A DNA stretch of 44,000 nucleotides from Apostichopus japonicus. Taxonomy: Eukaryota; Echinodermata; Holothuroidea; Aspidochirotida; Stichopodidae. The DNA lies in the NCBI RefSeq assembly GCF_037975245.1, contig NC_092581.1:14723303-14767302 (forward strand), written 5' to 3'. Below the pieces are notes generated by a model. The model worked only from the letters and a program-made list of their open reading frames with translations. It was not told the DNA's origin and searched no databases. Positions 10,670 through 25,200 of this stretch are shown piece by piece (positions within the stretch are counted from its first letter, which is position 1; every line of letters starts with the position of its first letter). A program made the position numbers and the translations under genes.

Positions 10670-11315
10670 AATAAGTATTAGTTGTTTTTGTTGTAGTATT
10701 AATATTACTAGTAGCAGTGGTGCTACTATATAAGGAGTAGCATTAGCAGTGGTAGCAATAATAGCAATAGTAGAAGCAGTAACAGTAGCAGTGGTAGCCA
10801 TGCAAACCGTATTTGTTTGAAGCACTTTTCAGATGCCGTACTTCAGAAACAGGGACATAGCAGTAGCTACTGCAGTAGCGATAAAGTATCATTGACAGTA
10901 GTATTAACATTAGTAACAGAAACAGCGGTAGACGTAATAGACGTAGTAGTAGTATTAGTAGTAGCAGTTCTTCTACTAGCAGTATTAGTTAAGAGTAGTA
11001 CTAGTAGAAGTACTACTATTAGTTGTAGTAGTATGGTAGTCTGGCTACTAGTAAAAAAGAGTAACATAAACGGTGATAACAGTAGCAGCAACAGTATGAG
11101 TGGTTGTGGTAGTGGTACTATTAGTATTCGTACTAGTAGCAGTACTTCTACTAGTAGTAGTATTTTAGAGTAGTATAGTAGTAGTACTACTCCTAGTTTT
11201 AGTAGTACTAGTTGTTTGGCTACTAGTAGAAAGAGTAACATAAGCGATGATACTAGTAGCAGCACTATTAATAGTCGTAGTGCTATTGGTACTATTAGTA
11301 GTAGTTATGCAAAAC
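10670..11315. repeat. AGY-rich imperfect trinucleotide tract
   Basis: About 650 bp made largely of AGT and AGC triplets (TAGTAGTAGCAG, AGTAGTACTACTA and similar), often as small mirror or inverted blocks such as AGTAGTACTACT, with occasional unique words. Open frames of 85-132 codons on both strands here are only products of the low complexity. Confidence 0.85.
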
Positions 11316-13020
11316 ACGAATCAGTAAAATAAATTTGATAGAGTATCTGCTTCTTCCACTTATTGTAAAATATTATGAAACATTTGCAATATTGTTAAAT
11401 GATTGGCTTCTTCTTTAAGGGTAAACAAAATTCAGTTTTTAGATATCTGTGCAAAAAAATCAGCAAAATTCTATGGGCACGTAGATTGGTGTATAGTTCA
11501 TGAATACAAGCGTATATTGGTGTGTATAGTTCCGAGTACAGCGAATGAGAGCAAATACTTAAATATCTAAGTGTCATTGGCGCTATTTATCAATTTTAAA
11601 CTCGAAAGGCCACAATGACAAGTGTTGAGTAGTGACGTCCGCATATTTTATCGATCGGCGGATGTGGTTTTGGATAAGGAAAGGCAGGTAATGGTAGAAA
11701 CCGAACTTATTATTGATAAAAACGGTACGTAAGAAAACATGAATACAAGCTAGGTAATAATGTTAAGTTGAATAAATATTACCGCTAAGATTAGAATGAA
11801 AATTTTTAAGTTTTCAGCAAATCAGACCTATTGTTTATGATATCGTCTCCTATAATGTATCTGATGTTTTCCTTTCTTATTGTGATTGGTTTATTATTAA
11901 TATCATTTTGTCACTTATAGAACTGCACTTAAACATGTATAATCGAACCTTTGGGATAAATTGATGGTTAGTTTATTTACATCGCAAAATATCTTTTGAA
12001 AAAGATCGGAATATATAAATGGTAACTCTGTTAGTTGCTCAAATTTCGTTTGAAATATTACAGATAATTATTTTCGTTTCATACAATTTGTGGTTTGGTC
12101 GTTCAGTATCAAGAAATAGTTCTGATACGTCATCCTGGTCATCTTTATTATTATCTTCAAACATTTTTATTAATACAATTTTATTGACGTTTGTTATCGC
12201 CCCTGTGTGCAAGACGGTTCCGAAGAAAGAAACGCAACTGTAAAGTAACATTTATGAGCTACACTAACAAACTCCAACTTCCCAGTTAAGAACACCTGAA
12301 ACAGTCAAACATAGTGAGTTTGGACTTTAACATAGCAACAACGGAGTCCTGCACGTAAAACTCGCGTTATTTAAAGCGTTCATGGAACATATGAAAACTA
12401 CACAAACTGTATCAATAAAATATAAACATTGACAAGGAAGTACACTCGAATTTTCACCTTGAATTGAAATATTTTTCTCTTCTGCTTTTATTCAGTGTTA
12501 AAAGGTGAATGGTTTGTAGGTCTTACATTAATTAGTCACCTCATCGACTTAAAATCATGGAGTAAATAGGAGGGCGGACACGCAATACTGCCAATGCATT
12601 GGCTCTGTGGTATACCAAGGAATGACGTTCGCCATGACCGAGACGGGCATGAAATATGGCGGAATAATACATGTGCGTATTACGCAGATTTGGTAACGGA
12701 GGATGACTCTCCATGCAGGACGGAACAGCAGATGCCCTGAGCTTATCTATATCCACATGTGTCGTTAAAATGCAAACGATATGGACAGTGACTTGTTACT
12801 ATATAATAACTATATGAAATTCGATGGGATAGAACATTTACAAACTCAACCCCAACTCTGTCATCCTTTCTGACCACGATTTAAGTTTCCCAGTAACTCA
12901 CGGTACACCCGTAGTAATCATGTCGAAAGCTCTATAACATTAACCTGGTGGAGACAGACCACAACCAACGGTGGCAAAAAGCGTTTAAAAACCACACTTC
13001 TAATTCACGTTTGACTTAAA
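11316..13020. other. Intergenic, no supported feature
   Basis: AT-rich. Open frames at 12019-12243 (plus) and 12541-12756 (minus) have no recognised domain. The latter begins after a possible acceptor but meets a stop before a usable donor. Confidence 0.5.
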
Positions 13021-13022
13021 TC

Positions 13023-13112
13023 AAATTACTACTGCTACTGTTACTGCTACTGCTACTGCTACTGCTACTGCTACTGCTACTGCTACTGCTACTGCTACTG
13101 CTACTGCTACTG

Positions 13113-13173
<61 letters not shown>

Positions 13174-13220
13174 CACTACTGCTACTGCTACTGCTACTAC
13201 TACTACTACTACTACTACTA
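13023..13220. repeat. ACT/GCT microsatellite
   Basis: About 200 bp of triplets: first alternating ACTGCT units, then a pure ACT run, a short return to ACTGCT, then ACT again. Flanked by ordinary sequence. Confidence 0.95.
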
Positions 13221-14305
13221 ATTAATTGGCCCTAACTTAGACCGAAAACGTATTTTTTGACATATTTTCTCCAAATGTAGAGCCATCTCTCTACATATGC
13301 CTGTGAGGCTCCTGATTTGATTCCTTGTATGTCTTAGCTAGTTGTATGAGATAGGGTCAGTTGACTTGACATTTTTCACTGTTCTCAACATTTTTTTGAA
13401 AAAAAGGTCAAAACGACCGGTTTTTTGAATGTAAACAAATCTTTGAAGACAAAAAAAAAAAAAAAAAGACCATGTGACCCCCTCGGAAAAATGTTGTTTA
13501 TTGATGCAGGCTGTCTTATGTGCAAAATAAAGCTATGGGAAGCTCTCTAGTGTATTCCTATCTCGAGAAATGACTTTCTAAAAACAAGGTTTTTCAATGG
13601 TCCACAGTTGGACCACCTGATGCCAAGGAGTTAAGGGGGAGTTGAAACCTTTTTGCTTCCTCAGCCCTAGAAAATAATAATACAATGGTTCCAGTTGTAA
13701 CGTTGTGCATCTCACGAGGCCTGTAGCTAGGGTTCGACTTTTTGTGGGGGCTGGGACCTGGGGATGGAGGGGGGCTGATGTTCGTATTGAAATGGGTCTA
13801 ATGGTAGGGGAAATCCCTCCCCTATGAGGATTATGTATTAGATGTGGGGTTAGATGCCAAGTGGTGATTGCATTTCCATCATTACAGTAGTGTAGAAAAA
13901 ACATCCCTTCTCCTTGCGTGGGTGGTGGGGGGGGCGTGTTTTACCAAATGTTAGCCATTTGGAAGTAATTTCAGGGGAAAATGTGCCCTCTTCTTCTCCT
14001 TCACCTTCAACTTTACATTCTTCTTTCATTTTGCTTATTAACATAGTAATGGATCATGTGCAGTTTATGAACAATGTCTAACTGTTGCACCTTTCAAATA
14101 AACAAATCAAAGTACAACATGTGTCTATCAGTTTGATTGTCACACACTATTATATGTTCTGTGCATCTGATACTTAAGGTATATGAAACCTCGTGCTGGA
14201 AAAATGAATAAGTCGTGTTTAATATACTTTTGGACTTGAGCAGGGTAAATTAAGAGTAACAAAAACAAGAGTTTATGCATGAACATATTTGCTTCTTGGT
14301 TAAAC
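13221..14305. other. Region 5' of the plus-strand gene
   Basis: Noncoding as far as I can see. It has an 18-A run (13451-13468), a G-rich stretch (about 13743-13776) and another G-run near 13927-13934. The promoter of the plus-strand gene should lie near the right end, but no convincing core promoter element stands out. Confidence 0.5.
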
Positions 14306-14387
14306 ATGAAAGAGGACCGTTCTTGTAAACGTTTGTTAATGATTGGAATAGTCATTGTAAACTTGTATGGATTCGTGATATCGCAGG
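14306..14387 (+). CDS. Exon 1: signal peptide
   Basis: The ATG at 14306 has A at -3. It opens 27 codons: a basic, polar start (MKEDRSCKR), then a hydrophobic core (LLMIGIVIVNLYGFVI) ending in SQ, which is a classical secretory signal shape. The exon ends in a strong donor, G|GTGAGT, in phase 1. Joining it to the next exon gives ...ISQ-A-C..., a plausible cleavage region directly before the first Cys-rich domain. Signal peptide, phase and donor all fit the downstream exons, so I take this as the translation start. I see no clear TATA box or initiator upstream. The distance to exon 2 is 1.7 kb and an exon between them cannot be excluded. Confidence 0.72.
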
Positions 14388-17300
14388 GTGAGTAAACTCC
14401 GTTCCGGATCTAATTACCATCCTCCCGGACGAAACATAGTACCATTTTATTGAGCTCACTGTCAACTCTTTAACAACTCACTTGCTTAAAATAAAAAAGA
14501 AACTTTTGGATTTACTATCTAAACATTGTTAAGGGATACTCTGGTGGTGTTTATCGAAACTGCCGGCCATTTTCTGATTATCGATAAAATCCGAAGTTTT
14601 GTTTCAAATGTGGTCATATTTTTGTGAAACATCTAGTAACAGCAAATTGAATGATTTGATAAAGGCAATTGAGTTGAAATTGATGTGGTATTTCTTTTTT
14701 TATTGTATATAATACTCTAATCTACAGAGAAAAATCATAATGGGCCTACTCTAAAAAAAAAATTGCATCTTAATACAATTTAATTTTGCTGCCCCAACCA
14801 AAAAATGTTGTGAAAATTCGGGCAATATGCTAAGGATTTTTCGGGCACCTACTGAAACAAAAATAATTGCAATGTATTTTTCAATGGTTAAACTGATATT
14901 ATTATTATCATTATTATTGTAACGACTTCCCCAATAATTAAACCAATGTGGAAAGGTAATAACACGGCAAATGATTGTATGTTATTGGCATGCGATGTAA
15001 AAGCCGATGCATGCCTATATGATATGCACATTAACATGTTGAACGCGCGAGAAGAGCGCGAAACATTTTGGTTATATTTTTCGGGCAAGTCGCCACAGCC
15101 CCCCCCCCCCCAAAATCAAATTGGGCTCCTACGTTTATGCCTAGTTACCTAGTTCGTTGGGTGTATTTAACTTGGATAGAGTATACATGCTTCATGTGTA
15201 TACTTTCGTGTCATTACTTTGCTAACACAAAATACCGAGGAAGTTATTTTGACTAAATGTAATCGTTACCACCCTATACCGTCTTGTGACCTTCAAACTT
15301 ATGTTCTTGAAATTTAGATAAGAACTAAATTCATAGCAATATCTATCAATTCATAGCGTAGACATAGCTATGAAGACTCTACGTGCGATTCTAGTCTAGC
15401 CAAATGTTTGCCACTTCAGCCGTTAGCATTCAAACTGTCAAGTTGAATTTGATAAATGGTATCATCGATAGGCCAACAGATGAAATACATGATTACTAAT
15501 ATTATATTCTCTGGTTGCTGCAAACCATCTGGCTATATTCAGCAGAAGGCTCTGTTTCTTTTAAACAAATTTCCCATTCATCCTATAGAAAATGGAAAAT
15601 ATTAACGGACTGAAAATTGGTCTTAAATCGGTCTTAAGCGCGTGAATTTTCGTGACGTGATGTATTTTATATGTGCAGGTCAACGATGATTACTAACAAG
15701 GTAGTACTTGCCCAACCCGTGACTCTTTTGCGTAACATATATTGCAACGTCCTAGAAAAGTGTACTCGGAAAAAGCCTCTAATCCAAGTCCAGATTCGAG
15801 TATTATTGCTCTGGAAATACGGACACGTTTAGTTATCTTGGGACAATTGGATTGTCCAGTCACGAACGATAACGACCGACGGCTGAAGCTTTCCTCGAAT
15901 GGGCGAATAATTGCTTTTTGACTACTTCGTTATCACGTACATCGCAGTGAATAACATAGTACTTCAACCGTTACATAAAAAAGATTGATTGCACTAATCA
16001 CTATAACCATTGGCTTCCAAATGATAGTTTCATCAGTGATCCACAATTAAGCAATACATACCATTACTTAAATGACTGAATATATTCTTACAGCCTGCGA
16101 TACAAGAACTCAGTGCGAACTGGAATTATCAACTAGTATAGATGTTTCAGTTACATGTGTCATTTTACCCTACGGGCCAACCAACCCACCGTGTTATGGA
16201 CACGGATCCCGTGTGGTAGATTGTAACTGTGTTAATCCTGAATCGAAATTATCGGAAGTTGGTGCTACATATTGGTGCAATGAAACCGGTGACTGGGATG
16301 GAAACCTCTTTGAGCTTCAATGTAAAGGTGAGTAACAAATTGATTAACTTAAGCGTTCCATCTTAATCAACTTGCGTACTTTTTACTTGTTATTTTTACT
16401 TTTTGTGACTAAATTCTGGTACTGTAACATATAAATATATATGTTATATATGATATATTATATACATACATACCATTTTATCTGAAACCCTTATTGATGC
16501 AGTTTTAGATAAAATAATCATAATGATCATTTTCTTTTATCGTAACGTGTATTCTGTACACAATGTAGATCCGTGCTATACCGACGCTGGTTACAACGTC
16601 GTTGCAGAAAATCCTGCAGGCGAACAAACTGATATCATTCAAGATGGTGAATACGTGCAATACTCTTGCCCAGAGAGCTTTATAAGCATTGGCACACCAA
16701 GCGTTCAGTGTTTCGATGGAGTATGGGGCGATCACGAAATATTTGAATGCAAAAGTAAGCAATAATGATTATCTACTATTTGTTTGTTCTATTGATATTC
16801 TTCATTCTCATTACTGCAGTATCGTCCTTTGTATTGAAAAATGTTATCAGGCCAATAACCTATCTTTTCCAAAGCAGCTTAATATTTTCCGCTTGTCTTT
16901 TTTTGTGTGTGTTCAGGATCAAGTGTCGTATAACGAATGTCAACTACGGATGTCTTGAATGTCCTGAAATGTATTTACTATGTGTATAGCGTCAAAGTCA
17001 TACAATGGTGAATATTTTTCATTATATATTGTATGTGGTTCGCAGTGATGTATTTAAATACGTCATAGCTGACAAGTGTCTCTAAGTACATTACTAATTA
17101 AACATACGACCACTCTGAGAAATATATCATTTGGAAGTTGACCTTAGCAATGATTTCATTGTTATGTCTAACAGTTTGCTTGATATTAGCGACAAAAGAC
17201 ATATCAAATATCCCCAATCATGTCCTCTGTGAGTGTGAAGATGTTTCTTAATATTCTGCTCTCCACTTTTCATGGTACAGAATCACTATTTTCTTTACCT

Positions 17301-19244
17301 AGGTAAAAGTTGCGTTATCTTTGCACCCACGAGTTTTTCTTACACGTATCACGCAGTGTTACAAACACAATATGTCCACTTTGAATTGCGTAACTGCAAT
17401 ATCTATCTTAATGTTCACAGTTTTTACTTTTAATATCAAATCATTCAATTACAAATAAACGTAACAATTTCTTCTACTTTCGAAGCTCAGCAATTAGAAC
17501 TTGAATAAAAAGTATAAATTCACAGTAAAACAATAATATACACGAAAGAAATTATTCTTCATGCAACCTCCGTAGCCAGTCGCCAAGCCTAGTCACACAG
17601 TAAACTTTGTTTACCATGCATAGGCATGGATAGGTAAGAAAATTACATGATGAAAATTCAGTCCTTAATTATGATGTTGGTGCCCATTTTCGATTACTTT
17701 CCTCAATGATTCTGAATCAGCTATGGGCAATTCCTTCCTACATCAGTTAGCACAAAGCAATGATGCCATCAGACGCAATCGCCCAATTTCCAATCAACGT
17801 TTGTCTTTATTCGTTACTATTTGTAGGGGATCCATACGAAATATCAGTTATAACCTGTTTTCAACAGGAACTAAGATGAAGGTGTTCAATTTGCATGCAG
17901 ACTATGGTTCAGAAGTCCATCTGTCGAACGTACCCCCCTCGTTATTATATTCTGATCTGATTGGTGATTAACTCAGTACATCAGTAAATAAATATATACT
18001 ACGACTTGTGTACACAATGATTCTATTGTAACATTATAAATAGTAATGTAAACTGATTTATCGTCTGTGTGTGTGAATGATATTCAACACTTGCTATCGT
18101 TTTGAATTGAACAAGATAATCGTCTTGATACTAGTCAATACACAGTTCACAGTAGAAGTAGTAGTACATTAGTTTGTCTATGCAAGTTTCATCCCAACTT
18201 ATGCGCTATAATACTTAGTCGATATTCTAAAACACCATTGCCAACGTAGTTGACAATGATGACAGTTAACAAATTGTGTCACCAATCACATGTCATCTTC
18301 AAAAAGCAACAATAAGAACATATGTAAGCAACGAAGAACACAAATTGTTCAAGTTACACAACAAATTGTTGTCAAACTTTGCGATGTTTTTGCTTATGTT
18401 TCTTCTTATAATGTTGGAAAGAAATGTTGACGTGCATGTTGACTCTGTTACCTCCTTTCAGAGGACTGCTCTCTACCAAGCGGTTATGTATTTAATGGAA
18501 TTCGCCCAGACCGAATAAATGACGGAACATTTGTATCGATCAGATGTGAAAAAGGACAAGCGTCAAATAAAGTTGTGATGGTAGAATGCAAAAACGGTAA
18601 AATTACAGTAGAATCCTGTTTTCAAGGTGAGAATTCGCACAGGGTTGACTAATCACATGTTCAATATTTCACTGGTGAACCGATTCACGCAGAGAATGCA
18701 GGCAATGTTGGTAACGTGACGATAACAATGAATATTCCATGCATTAATTAATAGTTGTTCTAGGTCACGTCTCATGTTAAACCTACTATAGCAAAAAATG
18801 TACTTCAGACGGTACTGGTATTAAAACCAGAATAACCATTGTACTGATGATAGTCTCAAGATTAATATTTACAGACTGTATAGTTTGATTATTTGTCATG
18901 GATTTGTAAATAAAGTATTTGGTGTTATTCTTTCCCAATTTGAGACTAGCGTTTACGGAGAGCCGAACATTCCGTTAATGTCACACATTAAAATGAGAGA
19001 TCAATGAAGGGATGTTAATGAGGATATACAAACCAGCACGTTAAAGTGTAATATAACTACGAAGATTTCCATTTGAGCGTATCAAACTTTGATACTTGTA
19101 TGCCGGGATTCATTTGTAATTATTTTGGACCTGATCATCGTTCGAAGAGCGTGAAACTCGAGTAGTGATCTCACTTCATTTGCCACATTTACCCGCTCTG
19201 TTTATACATTGAGCACTATATGCCCAAGGCTATAATAATAGCTA

Positions 19245-19293
<49 letters not shown>

Positions 19294-22200
19294 GTATTAT
19301 ATATGTATAGATAGATATACATTGTACCATTGCTTGTTATATTTCCTCTATTTTTCTTGCAGATGTTGTATTAGGAGAAACACCATCAGCATTTAACAAT
19401 GACGATGTGAACTTAGGAATGACAACATGTATATGCTTAACCACTCCCGTACCACCGACATTGCCAACTGACATTGTGACAATAGCATCAACCATCGGAA
19501 TTACTTCAGAGACTCTGTCAACAATTGCTACTCATTCAACGGAATTGACATCTGGTTTCACGACTCTCCTTAAAACAACTGGTACTATCACAGCTACTCA
19601 AGGTAGGTATTTTCTGTTTTATAGTGTCCGATTTAATGAGGGCTTCTTGTAGTTCTCATGGACGATAACAACTAAACAAACTATTCTTCATTTTGGCAGA
19701 CTGTTGTAAAATGCTTCATTTTCCATCGCAAAACTACTTTTAATATTCCTTTAGAAGGAACGACCGATATCACAACAGAAGCAACGACACCGGTGGTAAC
19801 TACAACAGACAGTACAACCGCTGAGACTACACAAACATCGACCACTGTTCCGACTACAACTGATGAGGTTACAACTCCTGGTCGAACAACTTCCGTCACT
19901 ACAGGTGTGTAACTCATATCTTTGTGGTCATTCAAACTTTTATTTAAATCATTCAAGTACGAATATACTAAAAAGTTATTTTCTTAAATGTATATGCAGG
20001 AATTTTCACAATAACTAGGCAGCAGTACAATAAATAGCTATTATAACAGTATTTCGACTGTGAATTAATATTTCGATTCATTGAGATTTCATTCCGTAAC
20101 TAATTATACTCTAATTATAGATCAAACGACCGATGTCACAACGGTAGTAACGACACCGGTGGTAACTACAACAGACAGTACAACCGCTGAGACTACACAA
20201 ACATCGACCACTGTTCTGACTACAACTGATGAGGTTACAACTCCTGGTCGAACAACTTCCGTCACTACAGGTGTGTAACTAATATTTTTGAAGTCGTTCA
20301 ATGCATTTTATTTAAATCATTGAAGTACGAAGTTACGAGAAAATTATTTTGTTAAATGTATATGCAGAAATTTTCACAATAACTAGGCAGCAGTACAATA
20401 AATAGCGATTATAACAGCATTTCGACTGTGAATTAATATTTCGATTCATTCAGATTTCATTCCGTAGCTAATTATACTCTAATTGTAGATCAAACGACCG
20501 ATGTCACAACGGTAGTAACGACACCGGTGGTAACTACAACAGACAGTACAACCGCTGAGACTACACAAACATCGACCACTGTTCCGACTACCACTGATGA
20601 GGTTACAACTCCTGGTCGAACAACTTCCGTCACTACAGGTGTGTAACTAATATCTTTGTAGTCATTCAATTCATTTTATTTAAATCATTCAAGTACGAAG
20701 TTACGGGAAAAATATTTTCTTAAATGTATATGTAGAAATTTTCACAATAACTAGGCAGCAGTACAATAAATAGCTATTATAACAGTATTTCGACTGTGAA
20801 TTAATATTTCGATTCATTCAGATTTCATTCCGTAACTAATTATACTCTAATTATAGATCAAACGACCGATGTCACAACGGTAGTAACGACACCGGTTGTA
20901 ACTACAACAGACAGTACAACCGCTGAGACTACACAAACATCGACCACTGATCTCACTACAACTGATGAGGTTACAACTCCTGGTCGAACAACTTCCGTCA
21001 CTACAGGTGTGTAACTAATATCTTTGCAGTAGTTCAATGCAGTTTATTTAAATCATTCAAGTACGAAGTTACGAGAAAATTATTTTGTTAAATGTATATG
21101 CAGGAATTTTCACAATAACTAGGCAGCAGTACAATAAATAGCTATTATAACAGTATTTCGACTGTGAATTAATATTTCGATTCATTCAGATTTCATTCCG
21201 TAACTAATTATACTCTAATTATAGATCAAACGACCGATGTCACAACGGTAGTAACGACACCGGTGGTAACTACAACAGACAGTACAACCGCTGAGACTAC
21301 ACAAACATCGACCACTGTTCTGACTACCACTGATGAGGTTACAACTCCTGGTCGAACAACTTCCGTCACTACAGGTGTGTAACTCATATCTTTGTGGTCA
21401 TTCAAACTTTTATTTAAATCATTCAAGTACGAATATACTGAAAAGTTATTTTCTTAAATGTATATGCAGGAATTTTCACAATAACTAGGCAGCAGTACAA
21501 TAAATAGCTATTATAACAGTATTTCGACTGTGAATTAATATTTCGATTCATTGAGATTTCATTCCGTAACTAATTATACTCTAATTATAGATCAAACGAC
21601 CGATGTCACAACGGTAGTAACGACACCGGTGGTAACTACAACAGACAGTACAACCGCTGAGACTACACAAACATCGACCACTGTTCTGACTACAACTGAT
21701 GAGGTTACAACTCCTGGTCGAACAACTTCCGTCACTACAGGTGTGTAACTAATATTTTTGCAGTCGTTCAATGCATTTTATTTAAATCATTCAAGTACGA
21801 AGTTACGAGAAAATTATTTTCTTAAATGTATATGCAGAAATTTTCACAATAACTAGGCAGCAGTACAATAAATAGCTATTATAACAGCATTTCGACTGTG
21901 AATTAATATTTCGATTCATTCAGATTTCATTCCGTAGCTAATTATACTCTAATTGTAGATCAAACGACCGATGTCACAACGGAAGTAACGACACCGGTGG
22001 TAACTACAACAGACAGTACAACCGCTGAGACTACACAAACATCGACCACTGTTCCGACTACCACGGATGAGGTTACAACTCCTGGTCGAACAACTTCCGT
22101 CACTACAGGTGTGTAACTAATATCTTTGTAGTCATTCAATTCATTTTATTTAAATCATTCAAGTACGAAGTTACGGGAAAAATATTTTCTTAAATGTATA

Positions 22201-25200
22201 TGTAGAAATTTTCACAATAACTAGGCAGCAGTACAATAAATAGCTATCATAACAGCATTTCGACTGTGAATTAATATTTCGATTCATTCAGATTTCATTC
22301 CGTAGCTAATTATACTCTAATTGTAGATCAAACGACCGATGTCACAACGGTAGTAACGACACCGGTGGTAACTACAACAGACAGTACAACCGCTGAGACT
22401 ACACAAACATCGACCACTGTTCCGACTACCACTGATGAGGTTACAACTCCTGGTCGAACAACTTCCGTCACTACAGGTGTGTAACTAATATCTTTGTAGT
22501 CATTCAATTCATTTTATTTAAATCATTCAAGTACGAAGTTACGGGAAAAATATTTTCTTAAATGTATATGTAGAAATTTTCACAATAACTAGGCAGCAGT
22601 ACAATAAATAGCTATTATAACAGTATTTCGACTGTGAATTAATATTTCGATTCATTCAGATTTCATTCCGTAACTAATTATACTCTAATTATAGATCAAA
22701 CGACCGATGTCACAACGGTAGTAACGACACCGGTTGTAACTACAACAGACAGTACAACCGCTGAGACTACACAAACATCGACCACTGTTCTGACTACAAC
22801 TGATGAGGTTACAACTCCTGGTCGAACAACTTCCGTCACTACAGGTGTGTAACTTATATCTTTGTGGTCATTCAATCATTTTATTTAAATCATTCAAGTA
22901 CGAATATACCGATATTTATTTTGTTAAATGTATATGTAGAAATTTTCACAATAACTAGGCAGCAGTACAATAAATAGCTATTATAACAGTATTTCGACTG
23001 TGAATTAATATTTCGATTCATTCAGATTTCATTCCGTAACTAATTATACTCTAATTATAGATCAAACGACCGATGTCACAACGGTAGTAACGACACCGGT
23101 GGTAACTACAACAGACAGTACAACCGCTGAGACTACACAAACATCGACCACTGTTCCGACTACCACTGATGAGGTTACAACTCCTGGTCGAACAACTTCC
23201 GTCACTACAGGTGTGTAACTAATATCTCTGTAGTCATTCAATTCATTTTATTTAAATCATTCAAGTACGAAGTTACGGAAAAATATTTTCTTAAATGTAT
23301 ATGTAGAAATTTTCACAATAACTAGGCAGCAGTACAATAAATAGCTATTATAACAGTATTTCGACTGTGAATTAATATTTCGATTCATTCAGATTTCATT
23401 CCGTAACTAATTATACTCTAATTATAGATCAAACGACCGATGTCACAACGGTAGTAACGACACCGGTGGTAACTACAACAGACAGTACAACCGCTGAGAC
23501 TACACAAACATCGACCACTGTTCCGACTACCACTGATGAGGTTACAACTCCTGGTCGAACAACTTCCGTCACTACAGGTGTGTAACTAATATCTTTGTAG
23601 TCATTCAATTCATTTTATTTAAATCATTCAAGTACGAAGTTACGGGAAAAATATTTTCTTAAATGTATATGTAGAAATTTTCACAATAACTAGGCAGCAG
23701 TACAATAAATAGCTATTATAACAGTATTTCGACTGTGAATTAATATTTCGATTCATTCAGATTTCATTCCGTAACTAATTATACTCTAATTATAGATCAA
23801 ACGACCGATGTCACAACGGTAGTAACGACACCGGTGGTAACTACAACAGACAGTACAACCGCTGAGACTACACAAACATCGACCACTGTTCCGACTACAA
23901 CTGATGAGGTTACAACTCCTGGTCGAACAACTTCCGTCACTACAGGTGTGTAACTAATATCTTTGTAGTCATTCAATTCATTTTATTTAAATCATTCAAG
24001 TACGAAGTTACGGGAAAAATATTTTCTTAAATGTATATGTAGAAATTTTCACAATAACTAGGCAGCAGTACAATAAATAGCTATTATAACAGTATTTCGA
24101 CTGTGAATTAATATTTCGATTCATTGAGATTTCATTCCGTAACTAATTATACTCTAATTATAGATCAAACGACCGATGTCACAACGGTAGTAACGACACC
24201 GGTGGTAACTACAACAGACAGTACAACCGCTGAGACTACACAAACATCGACAACTGTTCCGACTACAACTGATGAGGTTACAACTCCTGGTCGAACAACT
24301 TCCGTCACTACAGGTGTGTAACAAATATCTTTGAAGTCGATCAATGCATTTTATTTAAATCATTCAAGTACGAAGTTACGGGAAAAATATTTTCTTAAAT
24401 GTATATGTAGAAATTTTCACAATAACTAGGCAGCAGTACAATAAATAGCTATCATAACAGTATTTCGACTGTGAATTAATATTTCGATTCATTGAGATTT
24501 CATTCCGTAACTAATTATACTCTAATTATAGATCAAACGACCGATGTCACAACGGTAGTAACGACACCGGTGGTAACTACAACAGACAGTACAACCGCTG
24601 AGACTACACAAACATCGACCACTGTTCCGACTACCACTGATGAGGTTACAACTCCTGGTCGAACAACTTCCGTCACTACAGGTGTGTAACTAATATCTTT
24701 GCAGTCATTCAATTCATTTTATTTAAATCATTCAAGTACGAAGTTACGGGAAAAATATTTTCTTAAATGTATATGTAGAAATTTTCACAATAACTAGGCA
24801 GCAGTACAATAAATAGCTATTATAACAGTATTTCGACTGTGAATTAATATTTCGATTCATTCAGATTTCATTCCGTAACTAATTATACTCTAATTATAGA
24901 TCAAACGACCGATGTCACAACGGTAGTAACGACACCGGTGGTAACTACAACAGACAGTACAACCGCTGAGACTACACAAACATCGACCACTGTTCCGACT
25001 ACCACTGATGAGGTTACAACTCCTGGTCGAACAACTTCCGTCACTACAGGTGTGTAACAAATATCTTTGAAGTCGATCAATGCATTTTATTTAAATCATT
25101 CAAATACGAATATACCGATATTTATTTTGTTAAATGTATATGAAGAAATTTTCACAATAACTAGGCAGCAGTACAATAAATAGCTATTATAACAGTATTT

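Noticed and set aside
10568-11265. Open frames of 85-132 codons, both strands
   Set aside because: Produced by the AGT/AGC triplet tract; composition only.
12541-12756. Possible minus-strand exon (phase-1 acceptor GGATATAG)
   Set aside because: A stop codon (TGA) lies in frame just before the only good donor (GATGAG|GTGACT), and no domain is recognisable.
16918-17000. Possible exon after GTGTGTTCAG
   Set aside because: The phase-1 frame meets a stop after a few codons, and exon 3 to exon 4 already joins cleanly.
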